Assembly: GCA_905221605.1 (NCBI GenBank)
Contig: CAJNDS010002212.1
Coordinates: 325,001-375,000 of the forward strand
Direction: 5' to 3'
Origin: Symbiodinium natans
Taxonomy: Eukaryota; Sar; Dinophyceae; Suessiales; Symbiodiniaceae
Length of the DNA stretch: 50,000 nucleotides
In this document: in pieces, positions 1 through 9,135 of the stretch
Layout: each line of letters begins with the position of its first letter
Numbering within the stretch: the first letter of the stretch is position 1
Position numbers and translations under genes: made by a program
The notes under the pieces: model-generated
The model's database searches: none
What the model was told of the DNA's origin: nothing
What the model saw: only the letters and a program-made list of their open reading frames with translations

Positions 1-147
1 CGAGATACCCCAGACTCCCAGACCTAAACCCTGAAAAGCAGAAGATTGGCAACGCCCCCTCCCTCATTATTTAGGGTATTTAGGGGCTCGAGTCTGAAGG
101 GTAGCTCCAATGCCGACTTTCCCTCGGGCTCTAAAGCCTTGAAGGGC
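1..147. repeat. Segmental duplication block A, copy 1
   Basis: This stretch is nearly identical to 5249-5402, starting CGAGATACCCCAGACTCCCA in both and ending near GGGCC(C/T)CAGG. Differences are a few substitutions and small indels (for example CTCTAAAGCC against GCGAAAGCC). The copies diverge exactly where a CCCTAAA array starts in this copy (about 150). No gene is recognisable in it. Confidence 0.9.
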
Positions 148-149
148 CT

Positions 150-254
150 CAGGTCCCTAAACCCTAAACCCTAAGCCCTAAACCCTAAACCCTACGCCCT
201 AAACCCTAAACCCTAAACCCTAAACCCTAAACCCTAAACCCTAAACCCTAAAGG
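150..254. repeat. CCCTAAA telomere-like array
   Basis: About 14 heptamer units of CCCTAAA with a few variants (CCCTAAG, CCCTACG). It separates duplicated block A (1-147) from the next duplicated segment (from about 255). In the second copy of the region the interval is instead filled by unrelated sequence at 5403-5785. Confidence 0.95.
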
Positions 255-600
255 CAGATTTCCTCAATTAAAGGGGTGTTGGGCTCTTGGGCCCCGGCTA
301 AATTGGACTCTTGCCATGCAAGTGTCATCAAACTAGGGTCCCTTTTCTGGGGGGATTTAGGGTTTAGGGTTTAGGGTTCCTATACATAGTTCAGTGATGG
401 CCCTGCATTTTGGGGGTTAAGGAGTTAGGGCTTGTGGTTTGATTCAGGGTACCCCGATAGCTAGGAAACTGCAAACTGCTGCTCAACAGCGGCGGCAGCT
501 GCCGAGGCGTGAGATTAGATGAGAGCTTGCATCAATGTACTTGGAAGCTGTTTAAGTAATTGCATCCCTCCACACGCACCGCGAATGGGCAAGCAGGGCC
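255..600. repeat. Segmental duplication block A2, copy 1
   Basis: Colinear with about 5786-6320. Shared landmarks include the run ending in TTGGGCTC(TT)GGGCCCCGG, a TAGTTCAGTGATGG segment, GATAGCTAGGAAACT, and GAGAGCTTGCATCAAT. The other copy is interrupted by G-rich arrays, a roughly 40-base G run and an extra piece of about 90 bp after CTTGGAAGCT. No protein is recognisable. Confidence 0.85.
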
Positions 601-618
601 ACCGGCCGACAGGACTTT

Positions 619-1690
619 GGAACAACCCCCGCGTCACTTTGCCGACATCACCGCGGTCACAGAGTCATCGTCCCTTAGGCAGGGTTGCGCACAAGGGCAG
701 TTCTCTGAAGTACTATTCCTTTCTGGGTGGACCCTGGTGAGCATACTCAGCAGAACGGGGGAGGGAGGAGTGGCGCGATGGAAAATTCTAAAGGGGGCAT
801 CAAACTCTCAACAGCCCAGCAGCCAACAGCCCAACATGACCCTCTGCATAATTAGAACGGCTCTACCGCTGCCATCATACCCGAAACTCCCCAAAGCCCT
901 AAACCCCAAACCCAAAAAACCCCAAAACCCTACAACCCTAAACCCTCATCCCGTGAAGACCTGACCAGCTGTAGTCCCATGCCGCTGCGCGCGGACAGAC
1001 CCTAAACCGTATACCTTGTGCACCCTCACACCTTTTTTCCCCCTAATAAGGACCGTTGAACTTCTGTAATTAAGCCACACAACCTACAAAACCCAAGCTC
1101 CAAAAACCCTAAATCCCTAAACCCTGAACCAATCTCCAAGTGCGGGACAGGGCTTGTGGAGTGAGCTCGGGCTCACAGACTGGAGGCTGCCAGTGGACCT
1201 GGGCCAAAACGGAAGCTGAAACAAAACAACCTGAATCACTCTACACCCGACACCCTCACGGGGTTTGAAGCTAATTCTTCAGCCCTTTGGCCCTACACCA
1301 TACCAAAAATGATCAGTTGAATGGCGATGCGGAGCCCCCTGTCAACATGAAAGTCCTAAACCCAACTCAAAGCTACAATCAATCCTGGGCGTATGCCTCG
1401 CATAAACCCTATAAACCCTATAAACCCTATAAACCATGATAAACCCTATAAACCCTAAACCCGAAAAACCCTATAAACCCTAAAAACCCGAAACCCTAAA
1501 GCACGTGCCTCTGCATCCCGAGGATGTCGGACCGCCACAGGTCCGGTCCAGAACCCCAAAACAGTTGGCACACCGTGGTTTGACTGACTGGCATGTACAG
1601 CAAGCTCAGTTCTGCGTTCCACTTTGCTCCTCTTCGACGAAGTTGTGCTTTCTCGCGATGCTCGTCTCTGATTGCAGAAGCATGGCCTCT
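619..1690. repeat. Segmental duplication block B, copy 1
   Basis: Colinear with 10301-11650 over more than 1 kb. Shared landmarks include CATCACCGCGGTCACAGAGT, CTGACCAGCTGTAGTCCCAT and GCACGTGCCTCTGCATCCC. Telomere-like tracts differ in position and length between copies: the 1400-1500 array here is rich in CCCTATAAA, while the same place in the other copy (11085-11218) is mostly CCCTAAA. The arrays are therefore more mobile or unstable than the sequence they interrupt. The overlapping open frames in both directions are not convincing genes. Confidence 0.85.
1398..1500. repeat. Mixed CCCTATAAA / CCCTAAA array
   Basis: Nine-base CCCTATAAA units mix with CCCTAAA heptamers between GTATGCCTCGCA and GCACGTGCCTCTG. 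It is the counterpart of the pure heptamer array at 11085-11218 in the second copy of block B. Confidence 0.85.
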
Positions 1691-2036
1691 CCCTCTCAGG
1701 GGATGAAGGCTGGCGAAAAACCATCGCGAACCCGGTGAACCCTACCTTCCATTTAAAAGGCATGGTAGGATCCAGCGGATCCACCGCACTGCATCTTGGG
1801 CCGTTGGACTTGCAGCTACCACATTGTGAAGGATTGCCTTGAACAGCCTGCCTCTGGCTAGTCGAACTTTCGCAAGTGGGAGCAAAGGAGGTGCAGAAGT
1901 TGCGTTGCGCAAGCCCAAAAGCCCACGGTATACTTATTTCAACTATTGACAACCAGCTGCAAACCTTTCCGCAACCCAGACACACTACACACACTACACT
2001 CACTACGCAAACCTATCTAACTCTGATAAGTCCGGC

Positions 2037-2498
2037 GTGGAGCGGGTCGCGGTCTGCTGCCAAAACACATGCATACAACCGAGGAAAAGGCCAGGAACGC
2101 CGCGTGGCAGACCCTGCTTCGCCGACTTCGCTCTGAAGGATGTATATCTCGACATATCCGAAAACAAAGTACGCGCCCAAGGAACTGTCGATTCTACAAC
2201 AGTGTTCACAAGCCCTCTTTTTGAAAGCCCTGGCCTGCACAACGAAAGACCCTGCGACCGAATATTGGAGCATGCAAGGCTCAGCGGAAGCGGAGCTGCC
2301 CAGGCATTTGACCCTACATGCTTTTTGGAGGTTCTTGAGGGGGAGGGCGCCCTCCCTCCTCACTTCGCAGACGAAGAGCTGCCGGTGGCCGCCCAAGCAG
2401 CAGTCATAATGCACGTGCCGGCCGACGGAGAGGCTGCAGCTGCAACAGGGGAAGAAGTGGGGGCGTCGGGGTCCAAAGGATCACTGTCAATAATCTGA
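2037..2498 (+). CDS. Possible coding exon(s), unidentified
   Basis: A 153-codon open frame begins at an ATG and ends TAA with no telomere-like interruption, unusual for this window. The middle reads like a protein (a stretch starting FALKDVYLDISENKV, then an acidic and Ala-rich tail). I do not recognise a family. Antiparallel open frames of 133 and 79 codons overlap it, so strand is not certain. It could be one exon of a larger gene or chance openness in GC-rich DNA. Confidence 0.3.
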   Translation: MERVAVCCQNTCIQPRKRPGTPRGRPCFADFALKDVYLDISENKVRAQGTVDSTTVFTSPLFESPGLHNERPCDRILEHARLSGSGAAQAFDPTCFLEVLEGEGALPPHFADEELPVAAQAAVIMHVPADGEAAAATGEEVGASGSKGSLSII

Positions 2499-3010
2499 GG
2501 CCTCGGGCCGTAGGTTTAGGTTATTGGAACACCCCAAAACTTCGGGCTCCTTTCTTTGCGTGGATTGGGCGCCCCCGCCATAGGCGATCGGGATCTGAAA
2601 GCGGACGGTTTGCGGGATCAGGAAAGGCTACGGAAACCCCCAACCACCCACTTTTCATGTGTACAGGTGTGTGGGAGCAGCCCCAGCCCCCCCATCCTTC
2701 CCACCCCAGTCCCCGACCTCCCCCCCCCCCCTTTAACGTCACCTCCCCTCCAGGAGCTGCGTTGGGCCTTGCCGAGGCGGGTCGCTTAGCGTTAAAGCTA
2801 ATTGCTATAGGCGCTTTCACAGGAAGAGGCTCGCGTACGGCCGGTCAGTTACCATACGTGATTTGTCCTTTTCTTTTCATCCTCCGGAATGTGACAGGTC
2901 CCAATAGGTCCAAGCCCGCTATGTAAACAAACCACGAAGACCCTCACCAGAGCGACCATGAGCAGTGGATCAAAGAACTATTGCACCAGACAACTGTTTA
3001 GACATGTTAC

Positions 3011-3173
3011 CTGCGGGCGCCCAGCCTTCCAAGGCTTCCTTCTGCAACCTCTTCTGGACCGCAGCTAGTTGCTGCCTGTTCTCTCGGCGCTCCTCCTCAT
3101 TCTCCAGATACGTCTGTCCATACCGCCAGCCGAACTTGGTGTGCTTGCTCTGTTGGTCATTGTCGTGGACATC
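3011..3173 (-). CDS. Exon of unidentified gene, charged helical segment
   Basis: Read on the minus strand this gives 54 uninterrupted codons ([10 protein letters not shown]... ending ...EALEGWAPA) plus one base. The second half is a strongly charged, Glu/Arg/Gln-rich stretch ([20 protein letters not shown]) typical of a long helix or coiled coil. The 3' end is CAG|GTAAC, a textbook donor, and the 5' end follows AG. It is probably the next exon after 3759-3949: phases agree if the first exon ends after a complete AAG codon. The intervening intron holds the large tetranucleotide and CA microsatellite. Function unknown. Confidence 0.6.
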
Positions 3174-3305
3174 CTCACAACAGGCACAGAGGGGAGGGGG
3201 GGGGGGTCCTTCAAAGTTGCCTTGGGCCTTCGTGATGTGACACTAGGTGTAATACGTCCGAGTATGACTCCATATGACTCGTATGGCATGTAGCACGCGA
3301 AGTCT

Positions 3306-3476
3306 TGAGAGACAGACAGAGACAGACAGAGACAGGCAGAGACAGACAGAGACAGACAGAGACAGACAGAGACAGACCGAGACAGACAGAGACAGACAGA
3401 GACAGACAGAGACAGACAGAGACAGACAGAGACAGACAGAGACAGACAGAGAGACAGACAGACAGACGGACAGACA

Positions 3477-3517
<41 letters not shown>

Positions 3518-3733
3518 CCACACGCACAAACACACGCACGCACCCACGCACGCACCCACGCACGCACACCCGCACACACACCCACCCACACACCCACCCA
3601 CACATGCACACACCCACCCACACACACACACCCACCCACCACCCACCCACCCACCCACCACGCACGCACGCACCACGCACGCACGCACCCACCACCCACC
3701 CACCCACCCACCCACACACACACACACACACAA
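3306..3733. repeat. Compound microsatellite (GACA/GAGACA, CA, CACC, CGCA)
   Basis: About 170 bp of GACAGACAGA repeats run into a CA tract and then a long mixture of CACACAC, CACCCAC and CACGCACG units. Open frames here in both directions (poly TDRDRQ, poly VCVC and similar) are products of the repeat and are not genes. It lies inside the inferred intron between the minus-strand exons at 3759-3949 and 3011-3173. Confidence 0.95.
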
Positions 3734-3758
3734 AATAACACGCACAGCATCACGTGCC

Positions 3759-3949
3759 CTTGCACGTGCACTCCTCAAACAGGCGGGTGTAGGTTCCGCG
3801 TGATTGGCCGGCTGGCAGCTGGGTGTCACCGTTGGTGATGCAATCACCCGGCAGCAGGTCAGTCTCGGCAATCAGCTGGAATTCCTCGTTCTTCGGGTCG
3901 AACTCTGCTTGCGGACAGGTTTGACCTGAGCCGGAGACGTCGCAATCAT
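3759..3949 (-). CDS. Exon of unidentified gene
   Basis: The minus strand is open and protein-like here (from about [20 protein letters not shown] to ...FEECTCK). It contains several cysteines and the segment [19 protein letters not shown]. The start is uncertain: either after the upstream CA tract or after a CAG acceptor near 3929. The end has AAGGGCACG, where shifting one base gives a GC donor. The intron it opens starts and ends next to the same AGG triplet, a pattern known for dinoflagellate introns. A similarity to the end of SET domains crossed my mind but the NHxCxPN signature is not visible, so I assign no function. Confidence 0.55.
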
Positions 3950-3974
3950 TCACACACACACACACACACACACA
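3950..3974. repeat. CA microsatellite
   Basis: A short pure CA run directly upstream (in the minus-strand sense) of the exon at 3759-3949. Confidence 0.9.
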
Positions 3975-4568
3975 TCCCTTTCGAGACAAGGCTTAAGAAC
4001 ATCTCAGGCGTCAGCTTAGAGTTTCAAGCCTTTTCAAGCCCAGCTCTCGAAACCAACTAAAAACTTGTGAGCGCATTGCTTCTGCAGACTATGCGCCTTC
4101 AGCTGGTGGCATCACCGCAAACTTAGAACATGTCTCGAACGTCGGCTCGGCTTTCTCGCGGCCGCAGCAGCAGGATTGGCCCATGGTGGGAACGCAGATG
4201 ACTGCAAACGTTTGCAGCCTTCTTGGTAGAAACTGTAGCTTTGAGCGCATGGACGACGAGTGCTGTTTGTGCCTATAAACCTGATTTCTGGCGCCCGTCG
4301 GCTGTATCTGAACTGTCGAAGTGCGTGGCTACTGATACAGCGACTGTGACGGCTCTGCACAATGAGATGCAACCGCTCAACTTACATCAGACTGCGTGAC
4401 GTACGTAAGACTGAAGTAAGGAGCATCATGGAGAACTGGAGAACTCTAAGGGCCCTGGCCTGCAGCGGTGCAGGATCCACCGCACTCAAGTCAACTCGCC
4501 TGAGGGAAAGGGAAAGTCAAATGCCGTCACGAAAGTTGAGGTTTTCAGGGGCTTAAAGTTTTCTTTTT

Positions 4569-4602
4569 TTGTTTTTTTTTTTTTTTTGGGGGGGGGGGGG
4601 GG
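4569..4602. repeat. Poly-T followed directly by poly-G
   Basis: A run of T (about 16) passes straight into a run of G (about 16) and then TAGGAGG. The same T-then-G order recurs at 19224-19261 and 27799-27819. Confidence 0.95.
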
Positions 4603-4837
4603 TAGGAGGTTTTCAGGTTTAGGGGCTGGGCTTTTCGGGCTTAGGGGTTTAGGTGAGGGGTTGGGCCCGGGTTTAGAGCTGAGCGAAAGGCAGATCATAA
4701 GCCCCCGAGCTCGAATTGTCGAATTGCCACATGCACCCTCAGCCCCTGCACCCGAAACACTAAACCCTAAACCCTAAATCCTACACCATATGCACACCCC
4801 GAACCCAAACAACATACACCATAAACAACCACATGAC

Positions 4838-5087
4838 TGCCCTCTTGCGCAAAGGGACGTAAGAAGTCTTGGAACAGTAGGCCGCGGGCTCTGCAAAGCG
4901 AGGTGCCCGCGTGTCGTGGCCGTTGGCGTGCATGCTGCGCTGTCGCGCAAAGCTGTGTGCGGTGGGGGCCGCGTGTGCTTCCAGCACCGCGCTTCTGCTT
5001 GCATTGGCACCTTCTTGGCTGCACAAGCCTTGACTCCTTATAGCTCCGATCATCTGCTACCCTGGTCGCCTGCAGATTGTTCGGGTT
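4838..5087 (+). CDS. Possible exon, strand uncertain
   Basis: The plus strand is open with protein-like composition (around LCKARCPRVVAVGVHAALSR) and stops where GTTCGG meets GTTTAGGG repeats, so a donor could lie at the array edge. Three overlapping minus-strand frames are open as well. GC-rich composition alone could produce this. No family recognised. Confidence 0.3.
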
Positions 5088-5166
5088 TAGGGTTTAGGGT
5101 TTAGGGTTTAGGGTTTAGGGTTTAGGGTTTAGGGTTTAGGGTTTAGGGTTTAGGGTTTAGGGTTTG
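5084..5166. repeat. TTTAGGG array
   Basis: About 11 uninterrupted TTTAGGG units, one of the purest arrays in the window. It lies between a GC-rich island (4838-5083) and the second copy of duplicated block A. Confidence 0.97.
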
Positions 5167-5248
5167 GGCTGAATCTGGTCGTCGGGGGGTTCTCGCGCAG
5201 CGCGCGAGCAGCTCATGAATCGTATAGCGATCCCGGTTGAGGTGAACC

Positions 5249-5402
5249 CCGAGATACCCCAGACTCCCAGACCTAAACCCTCAAAAAGCAGAAGATTGGC
5301 AACGCCCCCTCCCTCATTATTTAGGGTATTTAGGGGCTCGAGTCTGAAGGGTAGCTCCAATGCCGACTTTCCCTCGGGCGCGAAAGCCTGGAAGGGCCCC
5401 AG
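5249..5402. repeat. Segmental duplication block A, copy 2
   Basis: Second copy of 1-147, same orientation. Because the window starts inside copy 1, the repeat may extend further left than can be seen. Confidence 0.9.
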
Positions 5403-5617
5403 GGCTTAGGTTTCAGGGGGGGTTGCTAACGTTTAGGGTTGTTTAGGGTTTGGGGCTTGGGGTTTCAGGGGTTTCAGGGGCTTCAGGGGGTTTGTAGGGT
5501 TTGATGGATCTGTAGGATTTGCAGGGCGAGGCAGGGGGCTTCTTTCCTCGCCGCTTCTGCTGCCGCCTGACCGCCACATCCAGCGCCCCTCCGCCCGCAG
5601 GGGAGGCTGCTACCCCC

Positions 5618-5813
5618 AGAGAGCCCAATACCCCTTAACTAAGGAAGATTCCCTGAATTTGTATGGGCTGTTCTCCAGATTAGGGTCCTTTTAGATCCTT
5701 TCTATAAGGTTCTATGGTGACCTACAAAGGGAATCCAATTTAGAGAACTGCCCGTATGGGTATCCTTGACATGACTTAAGGTATATTCCTTAATTAAAGG
5801 GGTATTGGGCTCT
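5618..5813. mobile_element. Inverted-repeat element, AGAGCCCAATACC family, copy 1
   Basis: The left end reads AGAGCCCAATACCCCTTAAC and the right end, reverse complemented, reads AGAGCCCAATACCCCTTTAA. The inverted similarity continues inward through AAGGAA and then a GGGC(T/A)GTTCTC segment. The element is about 195 bp with no coding capacity, as expected for a MITE-type non-autonomous DNA transposon. Related ends occur at 39976-40112, 42970-43018 and 18602-18620, and in duplicated segment 255-300. Confidence 0.75.
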
Positions 5814-6320
5814 TTGGGCCCCGGCTAACCCAGACTCTTTCTTGCCTTGCAAGCGTCATAAAACTCTAGGGTCCCTCTCTTCGGGTTTAGGGTTTAGGGT
5901 TTAGGGTTTGGGGTTTGGGGTTTGGGGTTTGGGGTTTAGGGTTTGGTTTAGGGGGGGCGGGGGGGGGGGGGGGGGGGGGGGGGGGGGTAGTTCAGTGATG
6001 GCGCTGGGGTTTGGGGGTTTAGGGTTTAGGGGTTTAGGGGTCTAGAGTTTAGGGTTTGAAATTCAGGGCACCCCAATAGCTAGGAAACTTAAACTGCTGC
6101 TCAACATCGGTGGCAGCTGCGGTGGCGCGTGATTGGACGAGAGCTTGCATCAATACTTGGAAGCTCTGTTGGCTTAGTAAGTAAGGTTAGTAAGGTGGGT
6201 TATGGTGGTTAGACTGGGGTTTCCAGGGGTTACTAAGTAGACACATTAAGTCTGACGAGCTTCTAAGTAGTGCACCTCGCCACGCACACAAGCCGCCAAT
6301 GGCCAAGCAGGGCCACCAGC
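5786..6320. repeat. Segmental duplication block A2, copy 2
   Basis: Counterpart of 255-600, carrying extra TTTAGGG/TTTGGGG units, a G homopolymer (5947-5987) and about 90 bp of extra sequence after CTTGGAAGCT (roughly 6160-6255). Confidence 0.8.
5947..5987. repeat. Poly-G tract (about 40)
   Basis: A nearly pure G run with one C. Similar long G or C runs lie at 8892-8915, 15361-15423, 19237-19261, 34662-34677, 43458-43475, 46489-46511 and 49216-49236. Confidence 0.95.
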
Positions 6321-6474
6321 CCATGTGTTACAGCAAAGCTGCAGCAAAACAATCGCAGCCACGTTTGCAATGGAACACATGGTCCCGGCGCATCTACCCC
6401 ATTCGCCAGGACCTGCGAACACGCCCAGGGTTGTTCTAAATTAGGCCCCCTTCTCGCGAAGTCCCTGGCCTTTC

Positions 6475-6780
6475 ACCCTTCTGGATAAGCCCAAATCCTA
6501 GACCCTAAACATTCCTAAGCCCTAAACCCTATACCCAAAACCCCAAACCCAAAATCACCCGTAAACCCTAAACCCCAAACCCTAAACCCTAAACCCTAAA
6601 CCCTCAGAGCAACCCCTACCTGGGCCCTGCAACTACTCAGAGCATCTCAGAGCTTCTCCGAGTCAGACTCGCCATGTGGCAGTGCCTCTGCTTTGGCACT
6701 CAGGGGGCCCCAAAGCCCCAAAGCCCCAAAGCCCCTAAACCCTAAACCCTATCCCTAAACCCTAAACCCTAAACCCTGAC
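6475..6780. repeat. Intergenic stretch with scattered CCCTAAA units
   Basis: Short CCCTAAA tracts (6505-6603, 6735-6777) alternate with CCCCAAAG units and non-repetitive DNA. I see no gene in 6320-7180 that I can defend; open frames here are short and overlap in several phases. Confidence 0.6.
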
Positions 6781-7289
6781 GTCTGAAACCAAGGGGCCTT
6801 GGGCCCTTTACCCACCACTACATCCTCCACCTACAACCCCTTAAGTGTATCCGACTCTCCCAGACCCTCATGCCCAACAGAAAAACGCTCAGAGCTTACG
6901 ATCCTAAACTCTCGGACTGAAGCATATTGAGATGCAACATCCTGGGGGGAAGGCCGGAAGAGGCTCAAGCTCACAACTGCCACTGCCCTCGAGGATCAGC
7001 TCCGTCCTGGACACGTGTCGGGGGCCTATTTGGTTCAGGCGACAGGGTCTTCTTGAACCCCCAAACCCCAAAACCTTTTCTGATCTTTGCTGTATCCAAG
7101 GCCCCGCACCCTTTCTTGCCAATCGCCGCTGTCAGTATCTTTTCGGACAGGGCGCTGATTTGACAGTCCTGGAGTGAAGAACTCTACGAACCCTGAACTG
7201 CATGCAGCTCAACAGAAAGACAAGGAGAGAGACTCGGCAAGGTAGCCTGAATGCGGCAGAGATGATTCACCCGACGGCAGAAGGTGAAC

Positions 7290-7455
7290 CTCCGAGCGGA
7301 CATGACGGTTTTTGCCATTGCTCTACGTGTGACCTGGCGCTGGGGCTCGCGCCCTTCGAAGGACTTTGTACACAAGAAGATTGTGGCCTGAATTGTGCCG
7401 GCAGCTAGCCTGAGCATGTGCACATCAGCAGCATCATCCAAGAGACCCGTGGCGT
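7290..7455 (-). CDS. Exon of unidentified gene G1 (third visible exon)
   Basis: The minus strand is open from the AG at 7456 through a protein-like stretch (ATGLLDDAADVHMLRLAAG... to ...MAKTVMSAR), ending near CGGAG|GTTCACC, a possible donor. It follows exon 7482-7572 across a 26-base TTTAGGG tract, and the phases agree (last base G plus AC gives GAC). The 3' boundary is a guess; the frame stays open to 7184. A competing plus-strand frame (7202-7408, Cys-rich end) also exists. No family recognised. Confidence 0.45.
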
Positions 7456-7481
7456 CTAACCCTAAACCCTAAACCCTAAAC
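7456..7481 (-). other. Putative minimal telomere-repeat intron (26 nt)
   Basis: On the minus strand this is GTTTAGGG repeated and ending GGGTTAG, so it begins GT and ends AG. Reading straight through meets a TAG in the upstream exon's frame. Removing it fuses the frames of 7482-7572 and 7290-7455 in phase. Twenty-six nucleotides would be extremely short for an intron, so the alternative is that the flanking frames are not both coding. Confidence 0.4.
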
Positions 7482-7677
7482 CAAGAAGATCAATCTTAAG
7501 CAGCAGGCTCAGAAGGCCAATAGGAGGACATGAGGTCATCCTCTCGCGCAGTTCATGCAACTGACTGGAATATTGGGATGTTCCCCCCTTATACTAACTT
7601 AATCGGGATTTTTGTACACCCTATTAGAATCCCTATCAAGGACTGTTAGTAGAAGGGGGAACATCCCAACTGGAATA
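7482..7677 (-). CDS. Exon of gene G1, interrupted by MITE copy A
   Basis: In the minus sense the exon would start after GGGTTTAG at 7678. It carries TATTCCAG, is interrupted by the 97-bp inverted-repeat element at 7573-7669, repeats TATTCCAG and continues SQLHELRERMTSCPPIGLLS... to 7482. If the element plus one 8-bp duplicate is removed, the frame is continuous. It follows exon 7889-7975, which ends in phase 0. Function unknown. Confidence 0.45.
7573..7669. mobile_element. MITE/introner family 1, copy A
   Basis: Terminal inverted repeats begin TTGGGATGTTCCCCCCTTAT and end with the reverse complement (...GGGGGAACATCCCAA). The element is 97 bp and is flanked by a perfect 8-bp direct repeat CTGGAATA at 7565-7572 and 7670-7677. 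Eight-base target duplications with short inverted repeats fit hAT-, P- or Merlin-like cut-and-paste transposition. No open frame inside. Confidence 0.9.
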
Positions 7678-7888
7678 CTAAACCCTCAAGCAGGGGATAG
7701 GATAAGGGGAAGGATATTGACCCTCTGCATAAGGTCCCTGACAAAAGAGAGCCAAAAAAGAGGATTCAGGAAGGGCTTCCCTTTAAGGGTCCCCCTAAAC
7801 CCTAAACCCCAAACCCTGCACCCTACACCCTAAACCCTAAACCCTGTAAACCCAAAACCCTAAACCAAGCAGCTGCGGGTGCTCAGTC

Positions 7889-7975
7889 CTGAAATGCAAG
7901 TATGTCGATGACGTGCGACGCCACCGCCATGATGACAGCCATGTCCGAAGCCTGCTCAGCGCGTTCCACTTTCAG
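7889..7975 (-). CDS. Exon of unidentified gene G1 (first visible exon)
   Basis: Exactly 29 codons on the minus strand (LKVERAEQASDMAVIMAVAS... ending ...ILAFQ), bounded by TAG at the 5' side and CAG|GACTGAG at the 3' side, which would be a GA donor of the kind reported in dinoflagellates. A hydrophobic helix-like centre is visible. The following intron contains a C-rich telomere-like tract. Family not recognised. Confidence 0.55.
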
Positions 7976-8203
7976 CTACCAAGTAGATCCCTATAATTAC
8001 CCTAAACCCTAAACCCTAAACCCAAAACCCTCAAGACAAAAGAAATAGAAATCGTACGTGGTGTCATTCTGAATTCCAAGAAATTTGTCTAAACCGCTGA
8101 CAAGCCGAGTATAAGTCTGAGGCCAAATACTCACTTTACTTACCGCCAACGTCTTGGTCAAAACTTTCGGTCAAAGCATTATTGGGACCCAAACCATATA
8201 CAA

Positions 8204-8248
8204 TTTCTATAAACCCTAAACCCTAAACCCTAAACCCTAAACCCTAAG
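8204..8248. repeat. CCCTAAA array
   Basis: Five or six heptamers next to the end of the exon at 8249-8332. Confidence 0.9.
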
Positions 8249-8332
8249 CTGACGCACCACTGCCTCCAGCAGCAGATCCTCACATAGGAAGAGCAGCAGG
8301 GGCACCTCGGTCATTTCAAGGCGGGTGAACTC
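8249..8332 (-). CDS. Exon fragment, leucine-rich acidic segment
   Basis: The minus strand reads EFTRLEMTEVPLLLFLCEDL followed by LLEAVVRQ in one open frame, preceded by CTAG and followed by a TTAGGG array. Composition and boundaries suggest an exon; the product is unknown. It may be downstream of the G2 stop inferred near 8400 and therefore belong to another gene. Confidence 0.5.
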
Positions 8333-8482
8333 CTAGGCCCGGCTTTTGGCAACATGACCGGGCACCTTGGCCTTCTTTCAAGGCATGAGAAGAGACCCTC
8401 TAAACCCTAAACCCTAAAAACCCTAAACCCTAAAAACCCTAAAAACCCTAAACCCCAAACCCTAAACACTAAAACCCTAAAC

Positions 8483-8601
8483 CCACAACATGGACCAACC
8501 CCTTCTTCGACGGAGTCGGGCGGACTGAGCCCGCGGGCCCACTCGGCCAGCAGCGCCCCGTCCCAGTGGACGTTGCAGTCCAGCACTCGGAGGACATCCA
8601 C
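8483..8601 (-). CDS. Exon with leucine-rich-repeat character
   Basis: The minus strand reads EVDVLRVLDCNVHWDGALLA then EWARGLSPPDSVEEGVGPCC. The first part has the LxxLxL spacing of ribonuclease-inhibitor-type LRRs. The 3' edge is GTGG|GTTTAGGG, so a GT donor is supplied by the telomere-like array. A TTTAG further on (about 8403) would join to a short tail ending in TGA, possibly the gene's stop. The 5' side follows CCCTGAG. Confidence 0.5.
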
Positions 8602-8640
8602 CTCAGGGTTTAGGGTTTAGGGTTTAGGGTTGAACCTCAT
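8602..8640. repeat. TTTAGGG array flanked by a short direct repeat
   Basis: About 28 bp of GGGTTTA units lie between CCACCTCA and GAACCTCA. The six bases ACCTCA are shared. An uninterrupted relative, CATCCACCTCATCTAGGATG, is present at 8749-8768, so this looks like an array inserted into that sequence with duplication of ACCTCA. Confidence 0.75.
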
Positions 8641-8825
8641 CTAGGATGGCCCTTACCCGAAGGCTTAGAAAGGACTCCTATTTTAGGGTTTTGGGCCAAC
8701 AGGCCCTCTTGCATAAGGTTTTTTGGGAGCTGTTTCGAGCCTGAGGGTGACATCCACCTCATCTAGGATGGCGTTCGGCTCAGGGAGTCCCTAAGGGTTT
8801 GGGGGTTTAGAGTTTAGGGTTTAAA

Positions 8826-8915
8826 GCCCTCTGTTTAGGGTTTAGGGTTTAGGGTTGAGGGTTTAGGGTTTAGGGTTTAGGGCCGAAATATGGGGGGGGG
8901 GGGGGGGGGGGGGGA
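8826..8915. repeat. TTTAGGG array plus poly-G tract
   Basis: Several TTTAGGG/TTGAGGG units are followed by GGCCGAAATAT and a run of about 24 G. Confidence 0.9.
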
Positions 8916-9000
8916 GGGGCTCCTGTATTGGAGGTATGGGGATCCTTTCTTTGGGGGTCTAGAAATTGGGGTCCCCTATTTTCGTAAACCCCCAAACCCC
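8915..9000. repeat. Dispersed repeat R (GGGGTACC...TTTTCGTAAA type), copy 1
   Basis: Order of motifs: GGGGCTCCTGTATTGG, GGGGATCCTTTCTTTGGGGG, GGGGTCCCCTATTTTCGTAA. The same order recurs at 9945-10030, 11330-11417, 12465-12535 and 19335-19512, always on the plus strand. Function unknown; probably an old mobile element. Confidence 0.65.
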
Positions 9001-9135
9001 AACAGGGGAAACTGTAAAATGCCCCAAGGGCCCTACCGAGTCATCGTAGTGGTTCTTAGTAGGGGAATTGCCATAAGACACCTCATTCCCATCTCCCACA
9101 AACCCAAAAGTCATGATACCTGTAGGAACCCCTAC

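Noticed and set aside
3065-3871. Long open frames (up to 268 codons) rich in VCVC, SVCLCLS or TDRDRQ
   Set aside because: Produced by the GACA and CA microsatellites, open in several frames on both strands; only the flanking exon pieces look real.
3759-3949. SET-domain end ([14 protein letters not shown]... then a Cys cluster)
   Set aside because: The NHxCxPN and catalytic Tyr motifs of SET domains are not visible, and the following exon does not continue the post-SET pattern.
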